Positions 16,857 to 26,638 of a stretch of 64,000 nucleotides of DNA are shown here, in pieces. The stretch lies in the NCBI RefSeq assembly GCF_006494775.1, contig NZ_CP041146.1, positions 3,534,001-3,598,000 of the forward strand, written 5' to 3'. The DNA is from Nocardioides humi. GTDB taxonomy: Bacteria > Actinomycetota > Actinomycetes > Propionibacteriales > Nocardioidaceae. The notes under the pieces were generated by a model. The model worked only from the letters and a program-made list of their open reading frames with translations. It was not told the origin of the DNA and ran no database searches. Position 1 is the stretch's first letter; each line of letters begins with the position of its first letter. A program made the translations under genes and the position numbers.

Positions 16857-18277
16857 GTGACCGGAAGCCGCAACCACCGCATCACCTTCGCCGTCCTAGC
16901 TCTCGGCGTCGCGTCGTACTCGTTCCTCCAGTCGCTCACCGTGCCCACCATCGTGCTGATCCAGCACGAGCTGGACACCTCGCAGTCGGGGGCGAGCTGG
17001 ATCCTCACCGCCTTCCTCCTCTCGGCGTCGGTGTCGACGCCGATCGTCGGCCGGCTCGGTGACTCCTACGGCAAGAAGCGGATGCTGGTGCTCAGCCTCG
17101 CGCTGCTCTCCGCGGGTTGCCTCCTGGCGGTCGTGGCGCCCGACATCGGCGTGATGATCGCGGCCCGGGTGGTCCAGGGGCGGGCGGGGGCAGCCTGCCG
17201 CTGGCGTACGCGATCGTGCGCGACGAGCTGCCGCCGCGGCTGGTCCCCACCGCGATCAGCCTCATCTCCTCGCTGCTCGCCGTCGGCTTCGGCGCCGGCA
17301 TCGTGGTGGCCGGCCCGATCGTCGAGGTGCTCGGCTACCACTGGCTGGCCCTGCTCCCGATGCTGGTCTCGGTCGCGGCCGCGCTCGGTGCGCTGCTGCT
17401 CATCCCCGAGTCGCCGGTCCGTACCCGCGAGCACATCCCGGTGCTGCCCGCGGCGCTCCTCGCGGGTTGGCTCTCCGCGCTGCTGCTCGGGGTCTCGCGT
17501 GCGCCACACTGGGGATGGGGCTCATGGCAGGTGCTGCTGGCCCTGGCGCTCGCCGTCCTGCTGCTCGTGCTGTGGGTGGTCGTCGAGTGGCGCCAGCGCG
17601 TGCCGCTGATCGACCTGCGGCTGATGGCACGTCGCGGGGTCTGGACCGCCAACCTCGTCGGGCTGCTGATCGGCGCGGCGATGTACGGCGCGCTGGGCTT
17701 CTACCCGCAGTTCAACCAGACGCCGTCCGCGGCCGGCTACGGCTTCGGCGCGTCCGTGACCGAGGCCGGCCACATGCTGTTGCCCGCCGCGGTGATGACG
17801 TTCCTGTGCGGGGTGTTCGCGGCGCCCCTGGCCGAGCGGGTCGGCGCCCGGCTCCTGATCGGTGCCGGGTGCCTCACCTCGGCGCTGGGGATCTCCTTCG
17901 CGGCGTGCGTGCACGACGCCCGTTGGGAGATGTACGTCGCGGGTGGGATCACCGGTCTCGGCTCCGGGCTGGTCTTCGCGTGCCTGCCCAACGCCGTGGT
18001 GGCCGCCGTCGCGCCACACGAGACAGGGGTCGCGACAGGAGTGAACTCCAACATCCGCACGCTGGGGGGCGCGCTCGGGAGTGCCCTGATGACCTCACTG
18101 CTCACCAGCCACCTGCAGCCCTCGGGCTACTCCGCCGAGCTGGGCTACGAGCTCGGGTTCCTGCTGCTGGCCTGCTGCGCGGGACTCGCGGTGCTCGCCA
18201 CCCTCCTGGTCCCGAGAGCGGCCCAGGCCCGACAACAGGCGTGGCGCGCAGTTGAGGACGCGCCGCTGGTGCGCTAG
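16857..18277 (+). CDS. MFS transporter, DHA2/EmrB type (apparent frameshift near 17179)
   Basis: Starts at GTG 16857 four bases after the reductase stop. The first ~108 residues, including helices 1-4 and the loop RLGDSYGKKRM (motif A), are in one frame; reading continues in another from GGGSLPLAYAIV. Adding one G to GGGG at 17177-17180 gives VVQGAGGGSLPLAYAIV, the expected motif C region (GxGGG), and a 473-residue protein with the 12-14 hydrophobic segments of drug:H+ antiporters. It is likely an exporter protecting against an aromatic substrate or intermediate, or possibly an importer. It ends convergent with, and overlapping by 4 bases, the cysteine hydrolase gene. Confidence 0.8.
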
Positions 18278-18855
18278 GAATGCCCTAGGAGAAGGCTCGG
18301 ACTGTCGGCCACCACCGCGAAGGCGTCGGCCATCGCGGCCAGGCTCCGCGCGTGCGCCTGTGGCGGCGCACTGGTGCAGTCGGCGGCGACCGTCACGTCC
18401 AGGTCCCGCTGGACGGCGGAGCGCACCGTCGTCTCGACACACAGGTTCGTCACCACGCCGGCCACGACGAGCCGCCGTACGCCCAGCTCGCGCAGCCGCG
18501 CGGCCAGGTCGGTCCCGAAGAAGCCGTCGTGCCGGTTCTTCTCGACCACGGCCTCCTCCTCGCTCGGCGCGAGCTCCGCGACGATCTCTGCGGTGGGGCG
18601 CCCCCGCTCGAGCGCGCGGGCGCGTAGGGCGTCCCGCGCGGCGAGCGGTGCGTCGACCAGGCCGGGCCGGAACACGTGTCGGGTGTAGAGCACCGGCACA
18701 CCCCGGTCCCGGGCCCGCTCGCGCAGCCTCACGGTCCGCTCGAGGACGGCATGGATCCCGGGCAGCTCCCCGGCCGCCTCGACCACCGCCGGCGGCGGTC
18801 GCACGAAGATCTCCTGCAGGTCGATGAGCAGCAGGGCCAGGTGTCGACGGGTCAT
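18274..18855 (-). CDS. Isochorismatase-family cysteine hydrolase
   Basis: A 193-residue protein with the Asp-Lys-Cys triad of the family: D in LLIDLQE, K in VVEKNRHDGFFGT and C in GVVTNLCVETTVRSA. LYTRHVFRPG and AADCTSAP are further conserved parts. Members hydrolyse amides (nicotinamidase, N-carbamoylsarcosine amidase) or isochorismate; the substrate cannot be told here. Its start faces the SDR at 19002, and perfect and near-perfect operator boxes lie in the gap, which makes it part of the same regulon. Confidence 0.85.
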   Translation of the reverse strand: MTRRHLALLLIDLQEIFVRPPPAVVEAAGELPGIHAVLERTVRLRERARDRGVPVLYTRHVFRPGLVDAPLAARDALRARALERGRPTAEIVAELAPSEEEAVVEKNRHDGFFGTDLAARLRELGVRRLVVAGVVTNLCVETTVRSAVQRDLDVTVAADCTSAPPQAHARSLAAMADAFAVVADSPSLLLGHS

Positions 18856-18874
18856 GGAGCGATCCTAGGTTGAG

Positions 18875-18888
18875 ACCGGCCAGCCGGT
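18875..18888. promoter_or_regulatory. Perfect copy of the ACCGGC-CA-GCCGGT operator
   Basis: ACCGGCCAGCCGGT is a full 14-base match and lies 19 bases upstream of the minus-strand cysteine hydrolase start. It is one of the two sites that best define the consensus (the other is 52390-52403). Confidence 0.75.
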
Positions 18889-18921
18889 CGATGCGAGCCC
18901 TCGGCCGCGCCACCCCGGCCG

Positions 18922-18974
18922 TTGACAGGTGATGGCGCTCACAAGTAACGTCCCTGATCGTCCGGCTGGCCGGT
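18922..18974 (+). promoter_or_regulatory. Promoter with operator for the SDR/amidohydrolase genes
   Basis: TTGACA at 18922-18927 is an ideal -35 hexamer; TAACGT at 18946-18951, 18 bases on, is a fair -10. TCCGGCTGGCCGGT at 18961-18974 (13 of 14 consensus positions) then covers the expected start point, so a bound repressor would block initiation. The SDR ATG follows at 19002. Confidence 0.65.
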
Positions 18975-19001
18975 CGGTCAAGGCTCTTGAAAGTGTGGCC
19001 T

Positions 19002-19832
19002 ATGGAGCTCTGCGAAGGCAAGGTCGCCGTTGTCACCGGTGCGGCGAGCGGACTCGGTCTGGCCCTTTCGGAGGCGCTGCTCGCGCGCGGCATGACGGTC
19101 GCGCTCGCGGACCTGGACGCCGAGCGACTACGGGCCGAGGCCGGACGCCTCGGCCGGCTCTTCGATCCGGCTCGTCTCCTTGCTCTGCAGGCCGACGTGG
19201 GTGAGGCGGACTCTGTCGAGAGGCTGGCTCGCGACGTGCGCGCCAGCCTGGGGTCGGTTCACCTGCTGTGCAACAACGCCGGCGTGCTGGACTCCGCACG
19301 CACCTGGGAGCGACCGGTGGAGGCGTGGCACCGGGTACTGCGCACCAATGTCGAGGGCGTCGTCCACGGCCTCACCGCGTTCGTCCCGGCCATGATCGAG
19401 GCAGGAGTGCCGGCGTACGTCGTCAACATCTCCTCGACCACCGCCTTCGAGCCGCGCCCGGGCATGGCGCCGTACAGCGCCAGCAAGGCGGCGGTGCTCT
19501 CGATCTCGGAGACCCTCGCGATGGAGCTCGACGCCCTGGGTGCGCCCATCGGTGTCGGTGTGGTCCTGCCGGGGGGTGTGGCCACCCGGCTCGCTCGCGA
19601 CCTCGACCGCTCCGGGGAGGGGTCCGACGGTCCTCGGCGCGCGGACGCCGGGCTCCGTCGGCCGGACGACGTCGCTGCCCAGGTGGTGCGTGCGGTCGAG
19701 CAGGACCGCTTCTACATCTTCACCCACCCCGAGCGCTTCCCAGGTCTACGGGCGCGGGTGGAGCAGACGCTGCTCGCCCTCGGCAGCGCCGACGAGCATT
19801 CCGGGCTGCGACCCACGCCCCCCGCTGCTTGA
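19002..19832 (+). CDS. Short-chain dehydrogenase/reductase
   Basis: A 276-residue classical SDR. VVTGAASGLGLAL is the glycine-rich cofactor site, CNNAGVLD the NNAG motif, SSTTAFEP and YSASKAA the catalytic Ser and Tyr/Lys. ATG 19002 is preferred to an in-frame TTG at 18987 that would fall closer to the operator. It oxidises or reduces a hydroxyl/ketone on an unknown substrate. It is followed by the amidohydrolase after 47 bases, probably on one transcript. Confidence 0.88.
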   Translation: MELCEGKVAVVTGAASGLGLALSEALLARGMTVALADLDAERLRAEAGRLGRLFDPARLLALQADVGEADSVERLARDVRASLGSVHLLCNNAGVLDSARTWERPVEAWHRVLRTNVEGVVHGLTAFVPAMIEAGVPAYVVNISSTTAFEPRPGMAPYSASKAAVLSISETLAMELDALGAPIGVGVVLPGGVATRLARDLDRSGEGSDGPRRADAGLRRPDDVAAQVVRAVEQDRFYIFTHPERFPGLRARVEQTLLALGSADEHSGLRPTPPAA

Positions 19833-19879
19833 CCTCCGGCGGGGCACTCGCCCCGCCGTACCGACGACTGGACGGACCC

Positions 19880-21196
19880 ATGACTCCTCTGACACTGATC
19901 TCCTCCGACGGACACGCCACCGCCCTGATGCGTGACTACCGGCCCTACCTCGAGGCGGAGTTCCGCGAGGACTTCGACGCCTTCCTCGACGAGTGGGAGG
20001 ACCGCGGCTCGCGCAGCTTCGACCTCCGGGCGCTGCGGCACCGGCTCGATCCTGAGTTGGTGGACCAGTGGGAGGAGGTGATGGTCGCCACCGGCCGGCT
20101 CGAGGGCAACTGGAATCCGACGGCCCGGCTGGAGGAGATGGAGCGGGAGGGCGTGTGTGCTGAGGTGGTCTTCCCCGATTTCGGGCTGCCGTTCGAGCTG
20201 TACTCGCCGCTCATGTCGACCGTGCTCAAGCATCCGCCCGCTCCGACCCCACAGATGGAGGCGGGCTTCCGTGCCTACAACAGCTGGTTGGCCGACTTCT
20301 GCAGCGAGACTCCCGAGCGGTTCGCTGGGATGGGGCTGGCCAGCTGGCGTGAGCCCGATGAGGCAGTCGCCGAGATCAGGCGGTGTAAGAAGCTCGGGCT
20401 GACCGGCGTGGTGCTGCCGAAGTTCTCCCGCGAGGCGCCGCTCTACGACAGCCGGTTCGATGTCGTCTGGCAGACGCTGGTCGACCTCGACATGGTCGTG
20501 AATCTGCACATCGCGATCTCCTCGACCGCCGACATGCCGATGTTCGTCGGTGATCCTCCCCACCCTGGCTGCGTGTCCCGAGTGATGGCTCCCGAGCTGT
20601 TCTTCTATGCCCAGAACATTCTGACCCACCTGATCTGGGGCGGGGTGCTCGAGAAGTTCCCGCGGCTCAAGATCGTCGTCACCGAACTGGGCTCCGGCTG
20701 GATCGCCGGTGCCCTGCAGGACATGGACTACACCTACCAGGGGAGCTACGCGCGCTCCGACATCCGCTCGTTCCTCAAGCTCCGGCCGAGCGAGTACTTC
20801 GCCCGCCAGTGCTACATCGGCGCGTCGACGTTCTCGAAGGCGGAGATCGACATGCGTGAGCTCCTCGGCGTGGACAAGATCATGTTCGGTATGGACTATC
20901 CGCACCATGAGGGCACCATGATCGAAGGGACCAGGAACTACCTCCGGGCAACGTACGGCGCGGTGGGTGTGCCGGAGAGCGAGGCGCGGGCGATGCTGGG
21001 GCTCACGGCCGCCGAGGTCTTCGGCTTCGACCTGGCCAAGCTGGCGCCGGTGGTGGAGCGGATCGACCTGCGGGTCGCCGAGGTGCTGACGCCGCCCGAG
21101 ACCGATCTCTACCCCCGCGGTGACGTGCACAAGCCGGCGCCGGTCTTCATCCGACCCGGCGGCGACAACCCGGGCCGTGCGCTCAGCGTCCGGTAG
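19880..21196 (+). CDS. Amidohydrolase-2 family metal-dependent hydrolase/decarboxylase
   Basis: A 438-residue TIM-barrel protein (PF04909 type). Typical pieces are SSDGHATALM at the N terminus in place of the usual DxHxH, VVNLHIAIS with the second-shell His, KIVVTELGSGWI, and MFGMDYPHHEGT with the Asp. Family members are decarboxylases of aromatic acids or hydrolases of cyclic diketones/lactones; several act in ring cleavage. The N-terminal metal motif here has DGH rather than DxHxH, which leaves metal binding uncertain. It probably shares the operator-controlled promoter at 18922. Confidence 0.82.
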   Translation: MTPLTLISSDGHATALMRDYRPYLEAEFREDFDAFLDEWEDRGSRSFDLRALRHRLDPELVDQWEEVMVATGRLEGNWNPTARLEEMEREGVCAEVVFPDFGLPFELYSPLMSTVLKHPPAPTPQMEAGFRAYNSWLADFCSETPERFAGMGLASWREPDEAVAEIRRCKKLGLTGVVLPKFSREAPLYDSRFDVVWQTLVDLDMVVNLHIAISSTADMPMFVGDPPHPGCVSRVMAPELFFYAQNILTHLIWGGVLEKFPRLKIVVTELGSGWIAGALQDMDYTYQGSYARSDIRSFLKLRPSEYFARQCYIGASTFSKAEIDMRELLGVDKIMFGMDYPHHEGTMIEGTRNYLRATYGAVGVPESEARAMLGLTAAEVFGFDLAKLAPVVERIDLRVAEVLTPPETDLYPRGDVHKPAPVFIRPGGDNPGRALSVR

Positions 21197-21213
21197 CGGC
21201 TCTTGTCGGGCCG

Positions 21214-21260
21214 TTGACCCGGGGGTAGCCTCGATCCGAATAACCAACCGGCTGGCCGGC
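21214..21260 (+). promoter_or_regulatory. Promoter with operator upstream of the first acyl-CoA ligase
   Basis: TTGACC at 21214-21219 and GAATAA at 21238-21243 (18-base spacing) form a plausible sigma-70-type promoter. ACCGGCTGGCCGGC at 21247-21260 (13 of 14 consensus positions) sits over the expected start point. GTG 21278 follows with TAAGGAG as ribosome site. Confidence 0.65.
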
Positions 21261-21277
21261 CTATTAAGGAGTCGACA

Positions 21278-22888
21278 GTGAGCTCTGCCCAGTTCGAGCG
21301 TGAGCTGACCGCCCTGCCCTCGCTGCTGCGGCGCAACGCCAGTCTCGCCCCGGACCGCGTATCGGTCATCTATGAGGATGGGACGACCTGGACCGCGAAG
21401 GAGTCACTGGAGTGGGCGCACGGCGCCGCAGCGAGCCTCCGGCAGCTCGGAGTGCGCCACGGGGACCGGGTGGCACTGGCCCTGCCGAGCGGCCCGTCCT
21501 TCCTGCGAGCGTGGTGGGGGCCGCCCTGCTCGGGGCGGTCGTGGTCCCGGTGAACCTGACCTACCGAGGTGAGCTGCTCTGGCAACTGCTTGAGCCTGCC
21601 GCTCCCAAGGTCCTGGTGACCGACGCGAGTTTCGTCGACCGTCTGCTGGATCGGCCACCCGCATTGGCGGATCTACGGGTGGTCTTCGATGACGAGCTGG
21701 GCGGGCCGATCTCCGAGGACCCGGCCGCCGAGGTGGAGGTGCACCCGTGGCACTCGGCCGTCTACATGCTGACCTCGGGTACGACAGGGCCGTCCAAGCT
21801 CGTGGACACCAGCCAGTTCGGCTGCTTCCTGGGCGGAGACGTCTTCTTCTCTCCCGTGGGGTCTCGGCCCCGACGACCGCTTCCTGGTCGACCTGCCGCT
21901 CTTCCACGCGGCGGCGTTCCGGTTCGTGCACGCGAGCCTGGGCGTCGGGACCTCGATCGTGGTGCGTGGCCGACCGAGTCTCGACCGCTACTGGGAGGTT
22001 GCCCGCGACGCCGGGGTGACCGCGACCCTGCTGGTCAGCTCGATGTTCTCGCGGCTGACCGCGATGCCGGTCCGCGCCGCCGAGCGTGAGCACCGGATCC
22101 GCCTCGTCGGCGGGGTCCCGCTGCCGATGGACTCCGAGGGCTTCCGGTCGCGCTTCGGCATCGCTGAGCTGCATACCGCGTGGGGCATGACCGAGGTGCC
22201 AGCGGCCATCCACGTCCACCCCGGGATCCCCTTCCGGGCCGGCTCGATCGGGGTCGTGCGCGAGGGATTCGAGGTCCGGCTGGTCGACGAGCACGATCGT
22301 GAGGTGCCGCGCGGCACCCCGGGGCAGGCAGTGGTCCGCGCCGACGCGCCGTGGACCATCGCCACGGAGTACGTCGGCCAGCCCGTGGCCACCGCACAGG
22401 CCTGGCGCAACGGCTGGTTCCACACCGGCGACCTCCTGCGACAGGATGAGGACGGCTACTACTTCTTCGTCGACCGCGACAAGGACGTGGTGCGGCGCCG
22501 CGGCGAGAACATCTCCAGCTTCGAGGTCGAAGCGGTTCTCCTGGGCCACCCGCAGATCGCCCAGGTCGCCTGTGTGCCGGTGCGTCGGCCGGACGTCGAG
22601 GACGAGGTCAAGGTCTGGGTGGTGCCGAGGGCCGGGGAGCGGGTCGCGTTCCCCGAGCTGCTCGAGTTCTGTGTCGACCGGCTGCCCCATTTCATGGTGC
22701 CGCGCTTCTTCGAGCTCGCCGAGGAGTTGCCGCTCACCCCGACCGGAAAGGTCGAGAAGGGCACGCTGCGCGCCACCGGCAACGGGGTCCGAACGTGGGA
22801 CCGCGCCGCTCATGGATATGCCGTCACCCGACGCGGTCTGGCGCGTGACGCGGGCGCTCCGGAGGCTCCCTCCGCGGCGGTGACCTAA
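21278..22888 (+). CDS. AMP-forming acyl-CoA ligase (two apparent frameshifts)
   Basis: An ANL-superfamily ligase, 536 residues when repaired. GTG 21278 follows TAAGGAG. The first part (…FLRAW) shifts near 21511-21520, in a G-rich stretch, to VGAALLGAVVVPVNLTY; the second part contains the phosphate loop YMLTSGTTGPSK and shifts back near 21860 to DRFLVDLPLFHAAAF, where an extra base is the simplest explanation. The last part has AWGMTE, YFFVDRDKDVVRRRGENIS and the catalytic Lys in TPTGKVEKG. It activates a carboxylic acid to its CoA thioester. Two shifts in one gene make a genuine pseudogene somewhat more likely here than elsewhere, but all catalytic motifs are conserved. Confidence 0.75.
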
Positions 22889-22893
22889 AACAA

Positions 22894-22912
22894 ACCGGCC
22901 AGACGGTTGACA
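22894..22912 (+). promoter_or_regulatory. Operator overlapping a -35 element, acyl-CoA dehydrogenase promoter
   Basis: ACCGGCCAGACGGT at 22894-22907 matches the shared palindrome at 13 of 14 positions and runs directly into TTGACA (22907-22912). CATTGT at 22930-22935 with 17-base spacing is a possible -10. Downstream, ATTGT…ACAAT (22930-22947) forms a further short inverted repeat. Confidence 0.6.
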
Positions 22913-22970
22913 AAAGCAAAGTGGCCTAGCATTGTGCTGTCTGACAATGAACAGTCAGAAGGATGGCCCG

Positions 22971-24134
22971 ATGCTCACCGCCGACCCGCTCCTCACCACG
23001 GAGCAGCGCGACATCGCCGCTGCGTTGGACGAGCTGTGCGACCGGATGCTGACGGCGGACTACCTCACCCGTGCCGACCGCGAGGCTCGCTATCCGAGCG
23101 AGGTGATGGCCGCCTTGGCCGAGGCCGGCTGGGCCGGCGCCTGCGTCCCGGTCGACTGCGGCGGCTCAGGAGCCTCCCCCGCCGAGCTGGTGGTGGTGCT
23201 GGAGACCCTCGCCCGTCGCAGTCTCACAGTCGGACAGGCCTTCTTCTCGATGTGGCTCCTCGGCAGCGAGGCGATCGACCGGCTCGGTACGGCCGAGCAG
23301 CGCGCCGACTGGCTGCCGCGGATCGCGCGGAGCGGGGCGAACGTCGCCTTCGCCCTCACCGAGCCGGGCTCGGGTTCGGACGCGGCCGCTCTGATCACGC
23401 GGGCCACCCGCGACCGGGACGACTTCGTGCTCGAGGGCCAGAAGGTGTTCATCACGGGTGCGGCGATCGCCGACACGATCATCACGGCGGTGCGCACCTC
23501 GTCCGGTGAGGGCGGCAAGCAGTCCGGCATCACCACGGTCATGGTCGACCCGACCGCACCGGGCGTCGAGATCCGCAAGCTCGACAAGATGGGGATCCGC
23601 GGGCTCGACCTTTGTGAGGTCTTCCTGCAGGGAGCTCGGGTGCCCGCGAGCGCCGTACTCGGTGAGGCTGACCGTGGCTGGCAGGGGCTGACCCCCGGCC
23701 TCGCGCTCGAGCGCATGTACCTCGCCGCGTTGTGCGTTGGTGCGCTCCGGGGCCTGGTCGAGGAGTGCAGCGCGCATGCGCTGACCCGCACCTCCTTCGG
23801 TCGCCCCCTGGCGAGCCACCAGTTGGTGGCGGACAAGCTGGTCGAGATGCGTGTGGCGCTCGACACCGCGCGTGCGACCGTGAAGCAGGTCGTCGCCCTG
23901 GTCGAGGCGGACCACCCGACCGCTGTCGCGGCCGCGTCGGTCGCCAAGTTGCACGCCTCACGGGCCTACGTCTCGGCCTGCCGTGAGGCGGTACAGGTCT
24001 TCGGGGGCTACGGGTTCACCGACGAGTACCCCGTCTCTCGCCACTACCGGGACTGCAAGTACCTCGAGATCGGTGGCGGCTCTTCGGAGATCCAGAAGAT
24101 CGTGATCGGCCGCTCGATGGGATTCCGGTTGTGA
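22971..24134 (+). CDS. Acyl-CoA dehydrogenase (isovaleryl-CoA-dehydrogenase-like active site)
   Basis: A 387-residue FAD enzyme. ATG 22971 is chosen because AAGGA lies 9 bases upstream; an ATG at 22947 is in frame but poorly placed. FALTEPGSGSDAA and VFITGA bind FAD/substrate, and AVQVFGGYGFTDEYPVSRHYRD is the conserved C-terminal stretch. Most family members place the catalytic Glu in a YEGT motif; here that stretch reads IGGGSSEIQK without it, while ALERMYLAA supplies a Glu at the position used by isovaleryl-CoA dehydrogenase. It introduces an alpha-beta double bond into an acyl-CoA. It heads a run of overlapping genes (24.1-31.7 kb). Confidence 0.9.
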   Translation: MLTADPLLTTEQRDIAAALDELCDRMLTADYLTRADREARYPSEVMAALAEAGWAGACVPVDCGGSGASPAELVVVLETLARRSLTVGQAFFSMWLLGSEAIDRLGTAEQRADWLPRIARSGANVAFALTEPGSGSDAAALITRATRDRDDFVLEGQKVFITGAAIADTIITAVRTSSGEGGKQSGITTVMVDPTAPGVEIRKLDKMGIRGLDLCEVFLQGARVPASAVLGEADRGWQGLTPGLALERMYLAALCVGALRGLVEECSAHALTRTSFGRPLASHQLVADKLVEMRVALDTARATVKQVVALVEADHPTAVAAASVAKLHASRAYVSACREAVQVFGGYGFTDEYPVSRHYRDCKYLEIGGGSSEIQKIVIGRSMGFRL

Positions 24135-24895
24135 TCGCCGCCGACCCGTGGCGGCTGGACGGCCGGGTGGCGCTCGTCACCGGCGGGGGCACAGGACTGG
24201 GCGCCGCTGCCGCAACCGCTCTGGCGGGAGCCGGCGCCCACGTGGTGGTGGTGGGTCGCCGCCCGGAGCCGCTCGAGACCGAGGTGGCGGCGATCGTCGC
24301 ATCCGGTGGCTCGGCGGAGTGGCGTCAGCTCGACGTGGCCGACACGGCCGCGGTCGAGCAGGTCTTCGCCGAGGTCACCGACCTTCGGGGTCGGCTGGAC
24401 GTCCTGGTCAACAACGCGGCGTTCGCGCTCGACCACGCCGTCGTCGATGTGACCGAGCACGAGTGGGACTCGGTCCTCGACGCCAACGCCCGGGGTTCGT
24501 TCATGTGCGTGCGCGAGTTCCTCAAGGCGCCGGCGCGACCGGGACGCAGCATCGTCAACCTCGCCTCCCTCGTCTCGGTGGCCGGCGTCCGGAGCCAGGC
24601 GGCGTACGTCGCGAGCAAGGGTGCGGTCGCGAGCCTGACCCGCGCGCTCGCGGTCGAGTTGGCCCGCGACGACATCCGCGTCAACGCGATCGCGCCGGGC
24701 TACTTCGGCACCGACATGCCGGCCAGTGTGCTCGCTGACGAGCGGTCCACCACCGCGCTGCTGCGGCGCATCCCGATGCGCCGGGTCGGGGCGCCGGACG
24801 AGATCGGCGGGGCGGTGCTGTTCCTGGCCTCGCCTGCGTCGAGCTACGTGACCGGCGCCATCATCCACGTCGACGGAGGGTATACAGCGCAATGA
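24131..24895 (+). CDS. Short-chain dehydrogenase/reductase
   Basis: A 254-residue classical SDR, GTG 24131 overlapping the dehydrogenase stop (GTGA). VTGGGTGLGAAAA is the cofactor site, VNNAAFALD the NNAG variant, LASLVSVAG and YVASKGA supply Ser, Tyr and Lys; IRVNAIAPGYF and HVDGGYTAQ close the fold in the manner of 3-oxoacyl reductases. Probably a 3-hydroxyacyl-CoA or ring-hydroxyl dehydrogenase acting after the acyl-CoA dehydrogenase. The next SDR starts in its stop codon. Confidence 0.88.
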   Translation: MIAADPWRLDGRVALVTGGGTGLGAAAATALAGAGAHVVVVGRRPEPLETEVAAIVASGGSAEWRQLDVADTAAVEQVFAEVTDLRGRLDVLVNNAAFALDHAVVDVTEHEWDSVLDANARGSFMCVREFLKAPARPGRSIVNLASLVSVAGVRSQAAYVASKGAVASLTRALAVELARDDIRVNAIAPGYFGTDMPASVLADERSTTALLRRIPMRRVGAPDEIGGAVLFLASPASSYVTGAIIHVDGGYTAQ

Positions 24896-25733
24896 GTCGC
24901 TTCGCAGGTCGCACCGTGCTGGTCACGGGTGCTGCCGGAGACATCGGTCAGGAGCTCGCGGTGATGGTCGCGCGCGAGGGAGCCGAGGTGGCCGTCTTCG
25001 ACCGGCTGCCCGAGCTCCTCGATGAGACGGTCGCCCGGTGCCGTGAGGTCAACGGCGGCCGCGGCGTGCTCGCGCTCGGCGTCGACCAGACCCGGCGTGA
25101 GGCGGTCGACGAGGGGGTCTCCGCGGTGGCCGAGCGGTTCGGCCGCATCGACGGGCTCTTCGCCAACGCGGGCTACGGGAAGTTCGCGCCGTTCCTCGAG
25201 CAACCTCAACGGGAGTGGGAGCGCCACGTCGCGGTCAACCTCACCGGCACCTTCAACATCTGCCAGGCGGTGGCCCAGAGCATGGTCGCGGCGCGCGCCG
25301 GAGGCGCGATCGTCGTCAACACCTCGTCGGGCGCGCGCCAGCACACTGACCTGCTCTCGGCCTACTGCACGACCAAGGCGGGCCTGCGGATGCTCGCGAC
25401 CGGTATGGCGTCGGAGCTGGGGAGCCATCGGATCCGGGTCAACTGCGTGATGCCGGGGGTGATCGAGACGGGTATGACGGCGCCGATGCTGCAGGGCCCC
25501 GACGGCGCCGCTCATCGTGGGTTCTTGCTTTCCGACACACCGGTCGGCCGCCTGGGGGAGGCCGGCGACGTGGCCGCCCTGGTCGCATTCCTGCTCAGTG
25601 GCGACGCGGCGTTCATCACCGGCGCCAGCGTCCCCGTCGACGGCGGCCAGACGATCCTCGGCCACCCGCGCTGGTTCCGCACCGACCACCGGGACGCCCA
25701 CGGCTCCGAGTGGCTCGCTGGGGCTGGCGGTGA
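24892..25733 (+). CDS. Short-chain dehydrogenase/reductase (apparent frameshift at the 3' end)
   Basis: Classical SDR starting at ATG 24892 (ATGA overlap). VTGAAGDIGQEL, FANAGYGKF, NTSSGARQ and YCTTKAG (catalytic Tyr/Lys) are present; PVDGGQTILG ends the conserved core at about residue 250. Read as is, the frame runs on past 25750 into the next gene without a stop. Adding one G to GGGG at 25720-25723 brings a TGA at 25731-25733 into frame, and this TGA overlaps GTG 25730 of the following gene as GTGA, the junction used throughout this operon. The repaired protein is 280 residues. Confidence 0.8.
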
Positions 25734-26629
25734 CGGCGCCGGTCCGCCGGTCGCGGGTGACCGACGCGGCCTCGGTCTCCGCCGCCGTCGCGGACGGCAT
25801 GACCGTGGGCATCGGCGGTTTCATCAACTCAGGCCATCCGATGACACTGGTTCGCCAGCTGATCACCGACGGCAAGCGCGACCTGGTGGTCGTCGGTGCC
25901 GCGTCGTCCGGCCTCGAGGTGGATCTACTGATCGCCGCCGGCTGTGTGGCGAAGGTGGTCTCGCCGTACGTCGGCGCCGAGGGGTTCGCGGGGATCGGCC
26001 CGGCCTTCCGCAAGGCCGCCCAGGACGGCTCCATCGAGACCTTCGAGCTCGATGAGGCTCACTTCTACGCCGGACTCCGGGCCTCGGCGCAGCGGTTGCC
26101 GTTCAACCCGTGGCGTGCGGGGGTCGGGACCTCGATCCCGGTGGTGAACCCGGCCATCAAGGAGTTCCGCGACCCGATCAACGACGAGCTGCTGCTCGCG
26201 GTGCCTGCCATCGACATCGACGTCTGCCTGCTCCACGCGGCGACCAGCGACGAGTTCGGCAACGTGCAGCACAACGGCACGCGGTACGGCGACACGGCGA
26301 TGTCGGCGGCCTCGGACAAGACGTTCGTCTCGGTGGAGCGGATCTGCTCGACCGAGCAGGTCCGCGCCAACCCGCTGGCCACCTCGATCGCCGGCGCCGA
26401 CGGCGTCGTCCGCGCGCCGTTCGGTGCGCACCCCTTCTCGGCGGACGGCTTCTACGTCCCCGACGCCGACCACATCAAGACCTATCTGGTCGCTGCCGAC
26501 ACGTGGCTGCGCACCGACGACCGAGAGCCGCTCGAGGAGTACCTCGACCGCTACGTGCGGGGCGTCGTGCACGCGGACTACCTCGACCGGATCGGCCACC
26601 CGGCGCTGCTCGGCCTGAATGAGTTCTGA
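25730..26629 (+). CDS. CoA-transferase alpha-type subunit, IpdA-like
   Basis: A ~299-residue protein; GTG 25730 overlaps the repaired SDR stop, and GTG 25757 (VTDAASVSAAVADGMTVGI) is an alternative that fits family N termini better. DGMTVGIGGFINSGHPM is the family's N-terminal glycine loop, followed by VVSPYVGAEG and DEFGNVQHNGTRYGDTAM. It belongs to the glutaconate CoA-transferase/IpdA group. In steroid catabolism IpdAB is not a transferase but hydrolytically opens a ring of a beta-diketone-like CoA thioester. With the SDRs and dehydrogenase upstream, a similar ring-opening role is an attractive inference. Confidence 0.85.
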   Translation: MTAPVRRSRVTDAASVSAAVADGMTVGIGGFINSGHPMTLVRQLITDGKRDLVVVGAASSGLEVDLLIAAGCVAKVVSPYVGAEGFAGIGPAFRKAAQDGSIETFELDEAHFYAGLRASAQRLPFNPWRAGVGTSIPVVNPAIKEFRDPINDELLLAVPAIDIDVCLLHAATSDEFGNVQHNGTRYGDTAMSAASDKTFVSVERICSTEQVRANPLATSIAGADGVVRAPFGAHPFSADGFYVPDADHIKTYLVAADTWLRTDDREPLEEYLDRYVRGVVHADYLDRIGHPALLGLNEF

Positions 26630-26638
26630 GGAGGATCC

